Assembly (NCBI GenBank): GCA_016715365.1
Contig: JADKAM010000003.1
Span: forward strand, 434,001-498,000
Direction of reading: 5' to 3'
Source of the DNA: Chitinophagaceae bacterium
Lineage (GTDB): Bacteria > Bacteroidota > Bacteroidia > Chitinophagales > Chitinophagaceae
DNA: 64,000 nucleotides
Shown piece after piece: positions 38,730-46,011 of the stretch. The position numbers and the translations under genes were made by a program. The notes beneath the pieces are model-generated. The model saw only the letters and a list, made by a program, of their open reading frames with translations, ran no database searches and was not told the DNA's origin. The stretch's first letter is position 1. Every line of letters begins with the position of its first letter.

Positions 38730-40211
38730 ATGAAACGCAAAGATTTCTTGAAATTAACAGGTACAGGAGCTGGAGCACTATTGATTCCTGCAGGAATTAT
38801 CAGCTTTATTTCAACCGGATGTAATAAGTCAGGAAATATGGGAGGAATGTCTGGTAATGGTGTTCCAGTAACCGATGGTGAATTTCTACAGGCACTTCCA
38901 ATCCCTCCAAGTATAGGTGCAAACACAACACTTGCAGCGCAAACCACTTCTGCTGCATTAAAAGGAAATCAATCCTATCATGTACTTGGCTACCAGGCAA
39001 ATTCAATACTGGGTCCAACATTCCGCATAAATAAGTGGGAGAATGTTAGTATTAACGTAAATAATCTTTTAAGTGAGGCTTCTAATATACATTGGCACGG
39101 ATTGCATATACCTGCTGCAATGGACGGGCATCCTGCAAACATAATAAATGCAGGCACATCATTCAATTATAACTTTATTATACAGCAAAGGGCCGGGCTG
39201 AACTGGTATCACCCACATCCGCACATGGCAACGGGTAAGCAGGTTTACAAGGGATTGGCAGGTTTGTTTATTGTAAATGACCCTGAAGAAGCTGCATTAA
39301 ATTTACCTGCTGGCGAATATGAAATACCATTAGTTATTCAGGACAAACGTTTGGCAGATACCAACCTTACCTATAACCCAACTGTAATGGAAGTTATGAG
39401 TGGTTACCTGGGTGAATCTATTTTAGTTAACGGAAAATTTTCGCCATTTCATGCAGTCAAATCTCAAACTTACCGGTTAAGAATTTTAAACGGTTCAAAT
39501 GCCAGAATTTATAACCTGGCTTTTAGCAATGATCAGTCATTTACAATTATTGGCAATGATGGGGGGCTGTTAAAAACCCCGGTTTCTGTAAACAACATTT
39601 TAATTTCTCCGGGCGAACGTCTGGATGTATTAGTTGATTTCTCGGCATCTAATGCCGGTGATGAAGTGTTTCTGATTAGTAAAGTATTCAGTGGTGGTGG
39701 TAATGCACAGGGCAATCAGCTGTTTAAAATTTTGAAATTTAAAATCACTCAAAAAATGAATGCTCCTTTTATCATCCCTTCAATATTATCATCCATTACT
39801 CCGCTTACAGCAACACAGGCAAGCCGAACCAGAAATTTTGATATATCAAATCCCGGCATGAATATGCAAAGCGGTACACATCGTATCAATAATAAGTTGT
39901 TTGATGAAAACAGGATAGATGAAACGGTTTCGGCAAATGCTATTGAAATATGGCAGTTTGATAACTCACAGGGTGATGAGCCACATCCTATGCATATCCA
40001 TGGCATTGACTTTCAGGTACTGCAGAGAATTGGTGGAAGAAATAGTTTGATCGCTTCTGAAAGCGGATGGAAGGACACTGTTTTAGTAATGCCGGGTGAA
40101 ATAGTTAAAGTAATTGTTCCCTTTGGAAGCAATCCCGGCAGGTTTGTTTTCCATTGCCATAATCTGGAGCATGAGGGTGATGGAATGATGCTACAATATC
40201 AATTGAGTTAA
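38730..40211 (+). CDS. Multicopper oxidase (CueO/CopA-like), lipid-anchored
   Basis: Protein of 493 aa from the ATG at 38730; upstream codons would only precede the signal. The N-terminus MKRKDFLKLTGTGAGALLIPAGIISFISTGC combines a Tat-like KRKDFLK with a lipobox. All four copper signatures are present: HWHGLH, WYHPHPH, HPMHIHG and HCHNLEHEGDGMM with an axial Met. It should oxidise Cu(I) to less toxic Cu(II), or silver-protect, in the periplasm. It lacks the Met-rich insert of E. coli CueO. Confidence 0.88.
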   Translation: MKRKDFLKLTGTGAGALLIPAGIISFISTGCNKSGNMGGMSGNGVPVTDGEFLQALPIPPSIGANTTLAAQTTSAALKGNQSYHVLGYQANSILGPTFRINKWENVSINVNNLLSEASNIHWHGLHIPAAMDGHPANIINAGTSFNYNFIIQQRAGLNWYHPHPHMATGKQVYKGLAGLFIVNDPEEAALNLPAGEYEIPLVIQDKRLADTNLTYNPTVMEVMSGYLGESILVNGKFSPFHAVKSQTYRLRILNGSNARIYNLAFSNDQSFTIIGNDGGLLKTPVSVNNILISPGERLDVLVDFSASNAGDEVFLISKVFSGGGNAQGNQLFKILKFKITQKMNAPFIIPSILSSITPLTATQASRTRNFDISNPGMNMQSGTHRINNKLFDENRIDETVSANAIEIWQFDNSQGDEPHPMHIHGIDFQVLQRIGGRNSLIASESGWKDTVLVMPGEIVKVIVPFGSNPGRFVFHCHNLEHEGDGMMLQYQLS

Positions 40212-40420
40212 TTAATAAGTACAATAAACTAATTATTAAACTGCCGGGAGTGATTTTGTTTACTGTTGTGGTAGTCGGCAACAGTGATAATCCACATAAA
40301 TCATACAAAGCAGAAACTTCATTAAGTATATACTTATTGTAAGAACCTGGAATGGGAAAAGCTATAATACTCCAGTCAACGATTACATGCCCTGATTGCT
40401 GATTTAAGAAAGGAGAAACA

Positions 40421-40567
40421 ATGCCAAGGGATGTCTGCCAATATTTTTATAAATGTACAAAATGCGGAACAATACTGAAACCAAAGCAAGGCGATTGCTG
40501 TGTTTATTGTAGCTATGGTAGTAATCCTTGCCCTCCCATACAGCAAGATAAAAGTTGCTGTAAATAA
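40421..40567 (+). CDS. Small cysteine-rich GDCCVYCSYG protein (upstream part cut by an in-frame TGA)
   Basis: From ATG 40421: MPRDVCQYFYKCTKCGTILKPKQGDCCVYCSYGSNPCPPIQQDKSCCK, 48 aa, eleven cysteines in zinc-ribbon-like pairs. In this family the conserved N-terminus is LQSTITCPxCG...ETMP. That segment is present here in the same frame from ATG 40352 (MGKAIILQSTITCPDC), but a TGA at 40400-40402 replaces the glycine codon after CPDC. The ancestral gene was therefore 40352-40567. The short form may still be made from the internal ATG. It is typically a companion of metal-resistance genes. Confidence 0.6.
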   Translation: MPRDVCQYFYKCTKCGTILKPKQGDCCVYCSYGSNPCPPIQQDKSCCK

Positions 40568-40592
40568 TGTATTTTGCTGTTTTAAGTGATAT

Positions 40593-41842
40593 ATGAACAG
40601 CAATCTATCTCAACTCATTAGCCAATACAAAGGAGACCAGCAATCTGTTTACAATACCTGGTTTATCAATAATGAAGAACGCCTTAAAGCATTCCGTTCA
40701 ATTAGAAGGGGTGTAATGCAGGTTATTGATGATATTAAGAATAAGAAATTCCCAAATGATTTTAAGGGTTCTTCATTAGAATTTGTGCTCACTTGTATTA
40801 CTGAACAAAAGCAGGTATTTGAAGGTGCATCTCATCCTTTTTACTGGAAACCAAAATTGCGGATACCGGATATTTATGAGAACGAAAATAACAAGCAGGC
40901 TTTCGGACAATTTTTAGAAAATTGTTTGAATGCTAAAACTGAAGAACAGATCATTAAGGAAATCATCAGGCTGGATAGTTTAAAAATCAAAGGGCTTGGC
41001 CCGTCAGTTGCCAGTATTTTGTATTTTTTGCATCCAACTATTATTCCTCCTTTCAACACAGCAATTATCAACGGGTTTAATTTTCTGTTTAAAGACAAAA
41101 AAAGCTTGGTAGCTGGAGTGAATATTTAAAGTTAAGGGAGGTAATGATTGATACTAATAATCAACACCGTTCTGAATTGTCCTCTGACTTGGGTGCCATA
41201 GCCGGATTATTATTTGAAATAGGAACACAGAAACTGATTTTAGGTAGTGATGTGTATTTATCAGAACCTGAACGAAAAAAATTAGAAAAACTAATTGAGA
41301 AGCGGCAGCAGGATGTGCAGCAGGAAAAAGAAGAAGAGAACCTGCATACAGAAATGCAATATCATTTACTTAAGATTGGTAATGCGCTGGGCTATGATGT
41401 AATTGCTGCTTCCAACGACCGTTCCAGGTCGCATTGCGGCAATAGTTTTTCGTTTATGAGTTTGCAACAGTTCCCTGAAATCATTTTAGATAAGGAAACC
41501 TTAAACACGGTAAAGCTAATTGATGTGTTGTGGTTTCAAAAAGGAACAAATAATGTTATCGCTGCTTTTGAAGTCGAGAAAAGTACCAGTATATATTCAG
41601 GTATTTTGCGGTTAGCAGATTTAAGCTACTCCATTGCAGATGCTGATGAAGTCTTTTACCTTATTGTTCCCGACAAAAGGGAAAAAGATGTTTGCCTGCA
41701 ATTGTGCCGCCCGGCCATAAAACAAAATAATGTAGTTATCAAATACATCCTCTTTTCTGAACTCCGTAGTAATTGCGATGCCTTGTGCAAGTTTGGCGAA
41801 AGCCATCATATTATGGAAAAGATTGCGAAATCGGCTCAATAA
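40593..41842 (+). CDS. Putative restriction nuclease with HhH-like N-terminal part (one frameshift)
   Basis: Adding one A to the run at 41095-41101 joins two frames (FKDKKKLGSWSEYLKLREVMIDTNNQHRSEL) into a protein of about 416 aa. The N-terminal part has a helix-hairpin-helix-like segment, SLKIKGLGPSVASILYFLHPTIIPPFNTAIING, as in DNA glycosylase-like folds. The C-terminal part, KLIDVLWFQKGTNNVIAAFEVEKSTSIYSGILRLADL, fits a PD-(D/E)xK nuclease core with D and E-x-E. It ends RSNCDALCKFGESHHIMEKIAKSAQ. No methyltransferase gene is adjacent. It is the first of three defence-like genes inserted in the metal island. Confidence 0.6.
41763..41830 (+). repeat. Direct repeat, copy A (3' end of the restriction gene)
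   Basis: A 68-base stretch matching 43574-43641 at 60 positions. It encodes LRSNCDALCKFGESHHIMEKIAK. Together the copies bracket the ATPase-nuclease gene pair. Confidence 0.8.
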
Positions 41843-41952
41843 AAGGTAAGATTATTGATTAATATTAGTAGATCACAACCTCATCATGCCACTTTAAAAA
41901 GACATAGAAAACCGCAATAAAAACTTAATTTAGCTCAACTTAATAGAAAAAA

Positions 41953-43017
41953 ATGATAAAATCATTATCACTACAAAATTTTATGGGCTATAGCAGCTTT
42001 AAGTCTAAAGAATTTGCCCCTGTAAATGTTATAATAGGTAAAAATGATACAGGCAAAACTGGGTTGCTGAAATTACTTTATGCAGCAGCAAAAACAATAG
42101 ATATTTATAGCCGAAGAAAACAAAATGAAGATATTAATTTTAAAAAATTATTAGCTGAAAAACTGTTCGACACTTACCAGCCTGGAAAAAAAGGTTTAGG
42201 AGAGCTTGTAAACAAAAGTACAAGAGAAAAACTTACTGTAGATATAGAATTTCATCACTCAAAATTAAATTACGATGACCGCCTCCATTTTTCATTTGGA
42301 GATTCCACAACTAATACAATTATAGATTCTCAAGAAAGTATAAATTCAATTTCTGAGAACTTCAGATGTCTTTTTATTCCTGCTAAAGAAGTACTTACGT
42401 CTTTAAAAGCCATCAGGGCAACCCGTGACAATTTACATATTCCTGGTTTTGACGATACATATCTTGATTTAATTAGGGCTTTAGTAATTCCAACGCAAAA
42501 GGGTAATATAACTGAAGAATTAAAGGATGTAAATAAACGATTGGAAGATTTATTTGAGGGGCATATAGAACAAGGAACAGATGATGATTTTCTCTTTAAG
42601 AAAGGGAATACGGAGTTTCAGATGCAGTTGACAGCAGAAGGGGTTAAGAAAATTGGGATATTAACCACATTAATTAGAAACCGGCAGTTAAATGCAAATT
42701 CTGTTTTATTCTTGGACGAACCAGAAACAACGCTCCATCCTGAAGCTACAAGAGAATTGGTTGAAATGTTAATGCTAATGGCAAAGTCTGGTATCCAAAT
42801 ATTTATTGCTACACATAATTACTTTGTTTTAAAGCAACTTTATTTGAGTGCAAGAAGGGACAATGTAAATACAAATTGCTATGCCCTGAGTAGGGAAAAA
42901 GGGAAAGGTATTGAATACGCCATCTATGATTTAAAAAACGAATTTCCTGAAAATGCAATTTCAAATGAAGCAATACGCATGTCTGACGAGGAAATAAAAC
43001 TTGATTTAGGAATCTAA
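41953..43017 (+). CDS. AAA/ABC-type ATPase (OLD-like, no TOPRIM)
   Basis: A 354-aa ATPase. Walker A is IIGKNDTGKTGLLKLL after an N-terminal FMGYSSF strand. The signature-like region and Walker B VLFLDEPETTLHPEATRELVEMLMLM follow, then the H-loop IFIATHNYFVLKQLY. This is the architecture of OLD/RecF-like ATPases of anti-phage systems, but the protein ends soon after the H-loop with no TOPRIM domain. The next gene, 12 bases away, probably supplies the effector. Confidence 0.8.
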   Translation: MIKSLSLQNFMGYSSFKSKEFAPVNVIIGKNDTGKTGLLKLLYAAAKTIDIYSRRKQNEDINFKKLLAEKLFDTYQPGKKGLGELVNKSTREKLTVDIEFHHSKLNYDDRLHFSFGDSTTNTIIDSQESINSISENFRCLFIPAKEVLTSLKAIRATRDNLHIPGFDDTYLDLIRALVIPTQKGNITEELKDVNKRLEDLFEGHIEQGTDDDFLFKKGNTEFQMQLTAEGVKKIGILTTLIRNRQLNANSVLFLDEPETTLHPEATRELVEMLMLMAKSGIQIFIATHNYFVLKQLYLSARRDNVNTNCYALSREKGKGIEYAIYDLKNEFPENAISNEAIRMSDEEIKLDLGI

Positions 43018-43029
43018 TCGAATAATGCA

Positions 43030-43545
43030 ATGCCTGGATTTACTGAAAGCAATATCACACTTAATTTCCCCGACACAAATTATTTTCGATTTGAAAACTG
43101 TGCCGGATATACTGCACTTTCGGGAAATCATTTTAAAGAAATGGACGCCTGTTGGTTTGATACCGGTGGTAATCTTTATTGGCTTTTTGAATTAAAAGAT
43201 TTTACGCTTGCCGATTTAACTACAAACCAAAATATTGAGTCGCGGACTTGGAATTTAGTAAAAAAAGCAATTGATAGTTTATGTATGTTTTTATCCAGCA
43301 AACATCACTACACATATCAAGCTAATTTAAATCCATGTTTACCTGCACCACCAAACCTAACTACACAATTTAAATTTATTTCAATAATACATTGCAATGC
43401 AGGGCAGGCTGCTGATGTGCAGTTAATTCACAACTCATTTCGCAATAAATTTAAGCCTTATGCAGAAATGTTTGGAATAGCAAATTATGGGGTGATGGCA
43501 CATTCAAGTGCGATAACGAATATTCCCAACAATATGGTTCAATAA
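43030..43545 (+). CDS. Putative nuclease partner of the ATPase (PD-(D/E)xK-like)
   Basis: A 171-aa protein of no named family that I recognise. GYTALSGNHFKEMDACWFDTGGNLYWLFELKDF contains E, D and E-L-K spaced as in a PD-(D/E)xK nuclease core (E-x6-D-type start, then ExK on the next strand). The following helices (SRTWNLVKKAIDSLCMFLSS) and strand (FKFISIIHCN) fit the fold. It is separated from the ATPase by 12 bases, so the two likely form a two-gene system in which ATPase sensing controls cleavage. The nuclease call is inference from motif spacing. Confidence 0.5.
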   Translation: MPGFTESNITLNFPDTNYFRFENCAGYTALSGNHFKEMDACWFDTGGNLYWLFELKDFTLADLTTNQNIESRTWNLVKKAIDSLCMFLSSKHHYTYQANLNPCLPAPPNLTTQFKFISIIHCNAGQAADVQLIHNSFRNKFKPYAEMFGIANYGVMAHSSAITNIPNNMVQ

Positions 43546-43573
43546 AACATCATTCTTGTAACCTTCTTCTTTT

Positions 43574-43641
43574 TCCGTAGCCAATGCTATGCCCTGTGCA
43601 GGTTTGGCGAAAGCCATCATATTATGGAGAAGATTGCCAAA
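43574..43641 (+). repeat. Direct repeat, copy B (3' remnant of a paralogous restriction gene)
   Basis: It encodes FRSQCYALCRFGESHHIMEKIAK, in phase, and is followed by KV-stop. No upstream part of such a gene is present, so this is the tail of a lost or replaced paralogue of 40593-41842. Confidence 0.75.
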
Positions 43642-43769
43642 AAAGTGTGAAAACCATAATTCTATAAACACTTTGCATAATTATGTAACTTAAGAAGCAT
43701 TTTTTGAGCCTATCTTTAGGCTGAAATAGCTATTTTTAAATGAAATAGGCTTAATTTTAGTGAACATAA

Positions 43770-44219
43770 ATGAAACGAAACATATCCATACAATTAAAAG
43801 CAGCTTTACTTCTCGTAGTATTCGCATTGAATACTGTAGTTGGATTTGCTTGCGCTGTTGGCGTGGATATGTCCTTTAATACTTCTCATCATGAGGAAGA
43901 AGAAAGGGCAATTGCTGTACACGTTCACGCCGGTGGAAAAAAGCATCATCACGAAGAAGCAGAACACAAGCATAAGCACAACGATAAAAAGGACGATTGC
44001 TGCAGTGACAAAGTAGTAAAATTATCACAGGCAGATAAAGCTGTGCCACAAGCGGCTAAAATAGTAAGCCCTGTATTTTTTACAGCATTCGTTGCTGTTT
44101 ATTATAATATTGATATTTCTTATCCTTCACAGGTTAATACTTTCAAAAAATACTATGTCCGGGGACATCATCCTCCTATCCCCGACATACGCATAGCGAT
44201 TAAGAGTTTCCAGATATGA
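43770..44219 (+). CDS. HYC_CC_PP-like His-rich secreted protein
   Basis: A 149-aa protein with a signal peptide (KAALLLVVFALNTVVGFACA), a His/Glu-rich middle (HHEEEERAIAVHVHAGGKKHHHEEAEHKHKHNDKKDDCCSDK) and the family end VRGHHPPIPDIRIAIKSFQI. The CC pair and PP motif tie it to the same family as the gene at 23095. The His-rich segment suggests zinc or copper binding in the periplasm. It opens the second half of the metal island. Confidence 0.68.
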   Translation: MKRNISIQLKAALLLVVFALNTVVGFACAVGVDMSFNTSHHEEEERAIAVHVHAGGKKHHHEEAEHKHKHNDKKDDCCSDKVVKLSQADKAVPQAAKIVSPVFFTAFVAVYYNIDISYPSQVNTFKKYYVRGHHPPIPDIRIAIKSFQI

Positions 44220-44220
44220 T

Positions 44221-44281
44221 TTAATGTATAAGATTTTGTACATGGCATTGTAGTGCCTGTAATTATTTTATTATACATTAA
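44221..44281. promoter_or_regulatory. Nested hairpin between metal genes
   Basis: TTAATGTATAA (44221-44231) pairs perfectly with TTATACATTAA (44271-44281). Inside lies a second hairpin, TACATGGCA / TGCCTGTA, around TTGTAG. It begins two bases after the upstream stop. It may be a terminator without a strong U-tract, or a regulatory leader of the next gene. Confidence 0.45.
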
Positions 44282-44293
44282 TCAAATCAGAAA

Positions 44294-44767
44294 ATGAAAA
44301 AGATATTTTTATTGGGTGCATTTATTGCAACTGCATTTATACAACAAACTTTTGCACAAGACAGTACAAAAACACAGACCTCACCCTTACTCACTTCATA
44401 CTATGCTTTAAAAGATGCCTTGGTTAGCAGCAACCCCAATGCAGCAGCTATCAGCGCAGCAGCGTTTGTAAAATCAGCAGATGCCTTAGATAGGGGAATG
44501 GCAACACCTGAAAGCCGTAGTGCTTTGGTAAACGATGCTACTGCCATTTCCCAAACCAAAGACCTTAAACTGCAAAGGGAAAAATTTGCAACTTTATCTG
44601 CCAACCTGGTTGAATTAGCTAAAACAGTTAAGCTAACAACCGAACCGGTTTACCAGCAATATTGCCCCATGAAAAAGGAATCCTGGTTAAGCAATGATAA
44701 GGCAATAAAAAACCCTTATTATGGCAGTGCCATGCTTACCTGCGGCAGTGTAAAAGCAACTTTATAA
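44294..44767 (+). CDS. DUF3347 periplasmic protein
   Basis: A 157-aa protein with a signal peptide (FIATAFIQQTFAQ) and a DUF3347 domain: LLTSYYALKDALVSSNPNAAAISAAAFVKSAD...QREKFATLSANLVELAKTVKLTTEPVYQQYCPMKKESWLSNDKAIKNPYYGSAMLTCGSV. The YCPM...W.....IKNPYxGxxMxxCG signature is the metal-binding end otherwise found at CusB C-termini. It is one of two consecutive copies and probably a copper-binding helper. Confidence 0.8.
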   Translation: MKKIFLLGAFIATAFIQQTFAQDSTKTQTSPLLTSYYALKDALVSSNPNAAAISAAAFVKSADALDRGMATPESRSALVNDATAISQTKDLKLQREKFATLSANLVELAKTVKLTTEPVYQQYCPMKKESWLSNDKAIKNPYYGSAMLTCGSVKATL

Positions 44768-44832
44768 TTTACTCACCTGCTTGCAGCCTTTCAGTAATTG
44801 AAGGGCTAATGGCAATACTTAAAAAAAAGAAA

Positions 44833-45453
44833 ATGAAAAATATAATAATAGGCTTTGCAATAGCGGCCACCACATTAGCAGCTTGCAACAATAGTAACAA
44901 CGATACTGCTAATGCAAAACAAACAGATATTAAAAATGATACAGCATTAGCAACGCAACAACAGGTAACAAAAGATACAGCAGGTACACAAAGCACAACA
45001 GCAACAAGTGAAGCAACATTTCCTGTCAAAGAAATAATTACAGGTTACCTGCAATTAAAAAATGCGTTGGCAAAAGATAACGGCCAGGATGCGGCATCAG
45101 CAGGCAATGCAATAGTAGCCACTTTAGCCAAAGTTGACATGAAAGGTTTATCGGATGTGCAGATGAAGAGTTACATGAATATAGCCGATGATTTAAAAGA
45201 ACATGCAGAGCATATCGGTGCAAATGCAGGAAAGATAGAACACCAGAGAGAGCATTTCATTATGCTAAGTAAAGACATGGCAGACTTTGTAAAAACCTTT
45301 GGAAATGGCGGACAAACCCTCTACAAAGATTTTTGTCCGATGGCAAACGATGGCAAAGGCGCAACATGGATCAGCGAAGTAAAGGAAATTAAAAATCCTT
45401 ATTTGGGTAGTAAAATGCCTGACTGTGGATCTGTAAAAGAAACAATCAAATAG
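44833..45453 (+). CDS. DUF3347 lipoprotein
   Basis: Protein of 206 aa from the ATG at 44833 (MKNIIIGFAIAATTLAACNN), which gives a lipoprotein signal; the eight codons upstream are lysine-rich and not needed. The C-terminal 150 residues are a DUF3347 domain ending LYKDFCPMANDGKGATWISEVKEIKNPYLGSKMPDCGSVKETIK. It follows the first DUF3347 gene and ends two bases before the next gene. It likely acts with its neighbour in periplasmic copper handling. Confidence 0.82.
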   Translation: MKNIIIGFAIAATTLAACNNSNNDTANAKQTDIKNDTALATQQQVTKDTAGTQSTTATSEATFPVKEIITGYLQLKNALAKDNGQDAASAGNAIVATLAKVDMKGLSDVQMKSYMNIADDLKEHAEHIGANAGKIEHQREHFIMLSKDMADFVKTFGNGGQTLYKDFCPMANDGKGATWISEVKEIKNPYLGSKMPDCGSVKETIK

Positions 45454-45455
45454 TA

Positions 45456-45920
45456 GTGCATCGTATTAAGAAAATACTATTGGCCTTGCTTATCATATTT
45501 ATTGTAATTCAGTTTATACAACCTGTCCGCAATAAAAGCGGGCAGGTATTGTCAACAGATTTTGGAAAGGTTTATGCAGTGCCGGGAAATGTGCAAGCCG
45601 TTCTGCAAAATGCCTGTTACGATTGTCATAGCAACAATACCATGTACCCGTGGTATGCTAACATTCAGCCTATGGCTTGGGTAATGGCAAGGCATATAAA
45701 GAACGGTAAAGACAAATTGAATTTCAGTGATTTTGGTAGCTATACAGGCCGCAGGCAAATAAGTAAATTAAAGGGCATAGCAAACCAGGTTAAAGACGAT
45801 GAAATGCCAATATCTTCTTACAAACTGATGCACAAAAATGCAAACCTTACTACAGAAGAAAAAAGTCTGATTATGGATTGGATGAACAAAACAGCAGACA
45901 GCCTTTCAACAGAAAATTAA
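45456..45920 (+). CDS. Haem-binding domain protein (haem_bd), c-type cytochrome-like
   Basis: A 154-aa protein from a GTG start. One N-terminal membrane helix (ILLALLIIFIVIQFIQP) is followed by the haem_bd pattern NACYDCHSNNTMYPWYANIQPMAWVMARHIKNGKDKLNFSDFGSY...DDEMP...LTTEEKSLIMDWMNKTADSL. CxxCH is the covalent haem site. It is periplasmic and may transfer electrons to or from copper. It follows the DUF3347 gene with two bases between. Confidence 0.82.
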   Translation: MHRIKKILLALLIIFIVIQFIQPVRNKSGQVLSTDFGKVYAVPGNVQAVLQNACYDCHSNNTMYPWYANIQPMAWVMARHIKNGKDKLNFSDFGSYTGRRQISKLKGIANQVKDDEMPISSYKLMHKNANLTTEEKSLIMDWMNKTADSLSTEN

Positions 45921-45925
45921 AAGCA

Positions 45926-46000
45926 ATGCAAAAAATCAAACAAATATTAATCAGCATATTCAAAGCAATCTTTATTCGCAAAAAGGATTGTTGCAAATAA
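45926..46000 (+). CDS. 24-aa microprotein ending in CC
   Basis: MQKIKQILISIFKAIFIRKKDCCK, placed six bases after the haem protein stop and 11 bases before the Cu ATPase start. It has an amphipathic helix and a vicinal cysteine pair near the end, able to bind Cu(I). Its tight position in the operon supports translation, but it is too short to be sure. Confidence 0.4.
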   Translation: MQKIKQILISIFKAIFIRKKDCCK

Positions 46001-46011
46001 AATAATTTATT

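Noticed and set aside
40212..40351. Frame KLIIKLPGVILFTVVVVGNSDNPHKSYKAE, like a lipoprotein signal
   Set aside because: It has no start codon in place, no lipobox Cys and ends soon after; at most a remnant.
40400..40402. TGA read as selenocysteine
   Set aside because: Homologues have glycine there, and no obvious downstream recoding hairpin is visible.
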